A stretch of DNA of 14,869 nt from assembly GCA_041675865.1 (NCBI GenBank), contig JBAYTA010000043.1:1-14869 (forward strand), in the 5' to 3' direction. Below are positions 14,828 to 14,869 of this stretch, in pieces. The notes below the pieces were generated by a model. That model had not been told where the DNA came from, did no database searches, and saw only the letters and a list, made by a program, of their open reading frames with translations. The stretch comes from DUVT01 sp041675865 (GTDB lineage Bacteria; Bacillota_I; Bacilli_A; ML615J-28; CAG-698). Positions within the stretch are counted from its first letter, which is position 1; each line of letters begins with the position of its first letter. The position numbers were made by a program, and so were the translations under genes.

Positions 14828-14869
14828 AATGGGAACCATGTTCCCAATGGGTACTTTGTTCCCTATGGG
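14828..14869. repeat. 18-bp tandem repeat upstream of gpmI, cut by the window edge
   Basis: On the minus strand two full units (14869-14852 and 14851-14834) start with CCCATAGGGAACAAAGTA and CCCATTGGGAACATGGTT, identical at 14 of 18 bases; a third begins CCCATTG before diverging at 14827. The units are partly self-complementary: GGGAAC-cat-GTTCCC at 14831-14845 is a perfect 6-bp inverted repeat. Both strands are open in one frame: minus gives PIGNKV/PIGNMV, plus gives MGTMFP/MGTLFP. No ribosome binding site supports translation. The array continues past the end of the window. Confidence 0.75.

Noticed and set aside
1..14869. Mycoplasma-type code with TGA as Trp
   Set aside because: Trp codons such as the one in the RsgA EGWIADTPG segment are TGG, and TGA is the stop of rpe, rlmN and the spoVM-like gene at ATGA or terminator junctions.

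Overview
The window is AT-rich bacterial DNA from a low-GC Gram-positive (Bacillota, Bacilli-like) organism. The evidence is the Bacillus-type gene order rsmB-rlmN-rsgA-rpe-thiN-spoVM, strong AGGAG-type ribosome binding sites, and standard-code use in which TGA is a stop and Trp is TGG. A Gemella-like or related small-genome Bacilli/Erysipelotrichia-type host would fit, but the genus is an inference from general impression, not shown by the sequence. All genes except one small plus-strand gene (and possibly a partial gene at the left edge) lie on the minus strand.

Left edge (1-1660): a stretch with clearly more CG dinucleotides than the rest of the window. It holds a 374-aa protein that looks like a phage structural (tail-type) protein and, 33 nt downstream, an 85-aa two-helix membrane protein of holin-like shape. 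This looks like the end of a prophage or its remnant. A 180-nt gap with hairpins separates it from the core operon.

Core operon (8105 down to 1749): an extended -10 promoter at 8097-8105 drives an unknown 303-aa helical protein, a PHP-domain phosphoesterase, RsmB (16S rRNA m5C methyltransferase), RlmN (23S rRNA/tRNA m2A methyltransferase), RsgA (30S assembly GTPase), Rpe (pentose phosphate pathway), ThiN (thiamine pyrophosphokinase) and a 31-aa SpoVM-like amphipathic peptide. Most junctions are ATGA overlaps or near-contact. The run ends at a terminator that contains the spoVM stop codon. The theme is ribosome modification/assembly plus cofactor and pentose metabolism. The spoVM-like gene was found by reading the gap after thiN; it sits exactly where spoVM sits in Bacillus subtilis.

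Middle (8072-8570): a divergent promoter region with a 20-nt direct repeat, then a small 84-aa plus-strand gene of unknown function with its own consensus promoter and a bidirectional terminator.

Accessory pair (8571-11921): a STAND-type NTPase with a probable TPR region (805 aa), translationally coupled to a Gfo/Idh/MocA-like NAD(P)-binding protein whose catalytic motifs are altered. The pair has its own promoter and lies between two terminators, so it is an independent unit. Its function is unknown; signalling, regulation or defence are possible.

Right edge (11932-14869): the lower-glycolysis genes gpmI and eno in tandem, ending in a strong terminator. Just upstream of gpmI is an 18-bp tandem repeat of unusual design that runs off the window.
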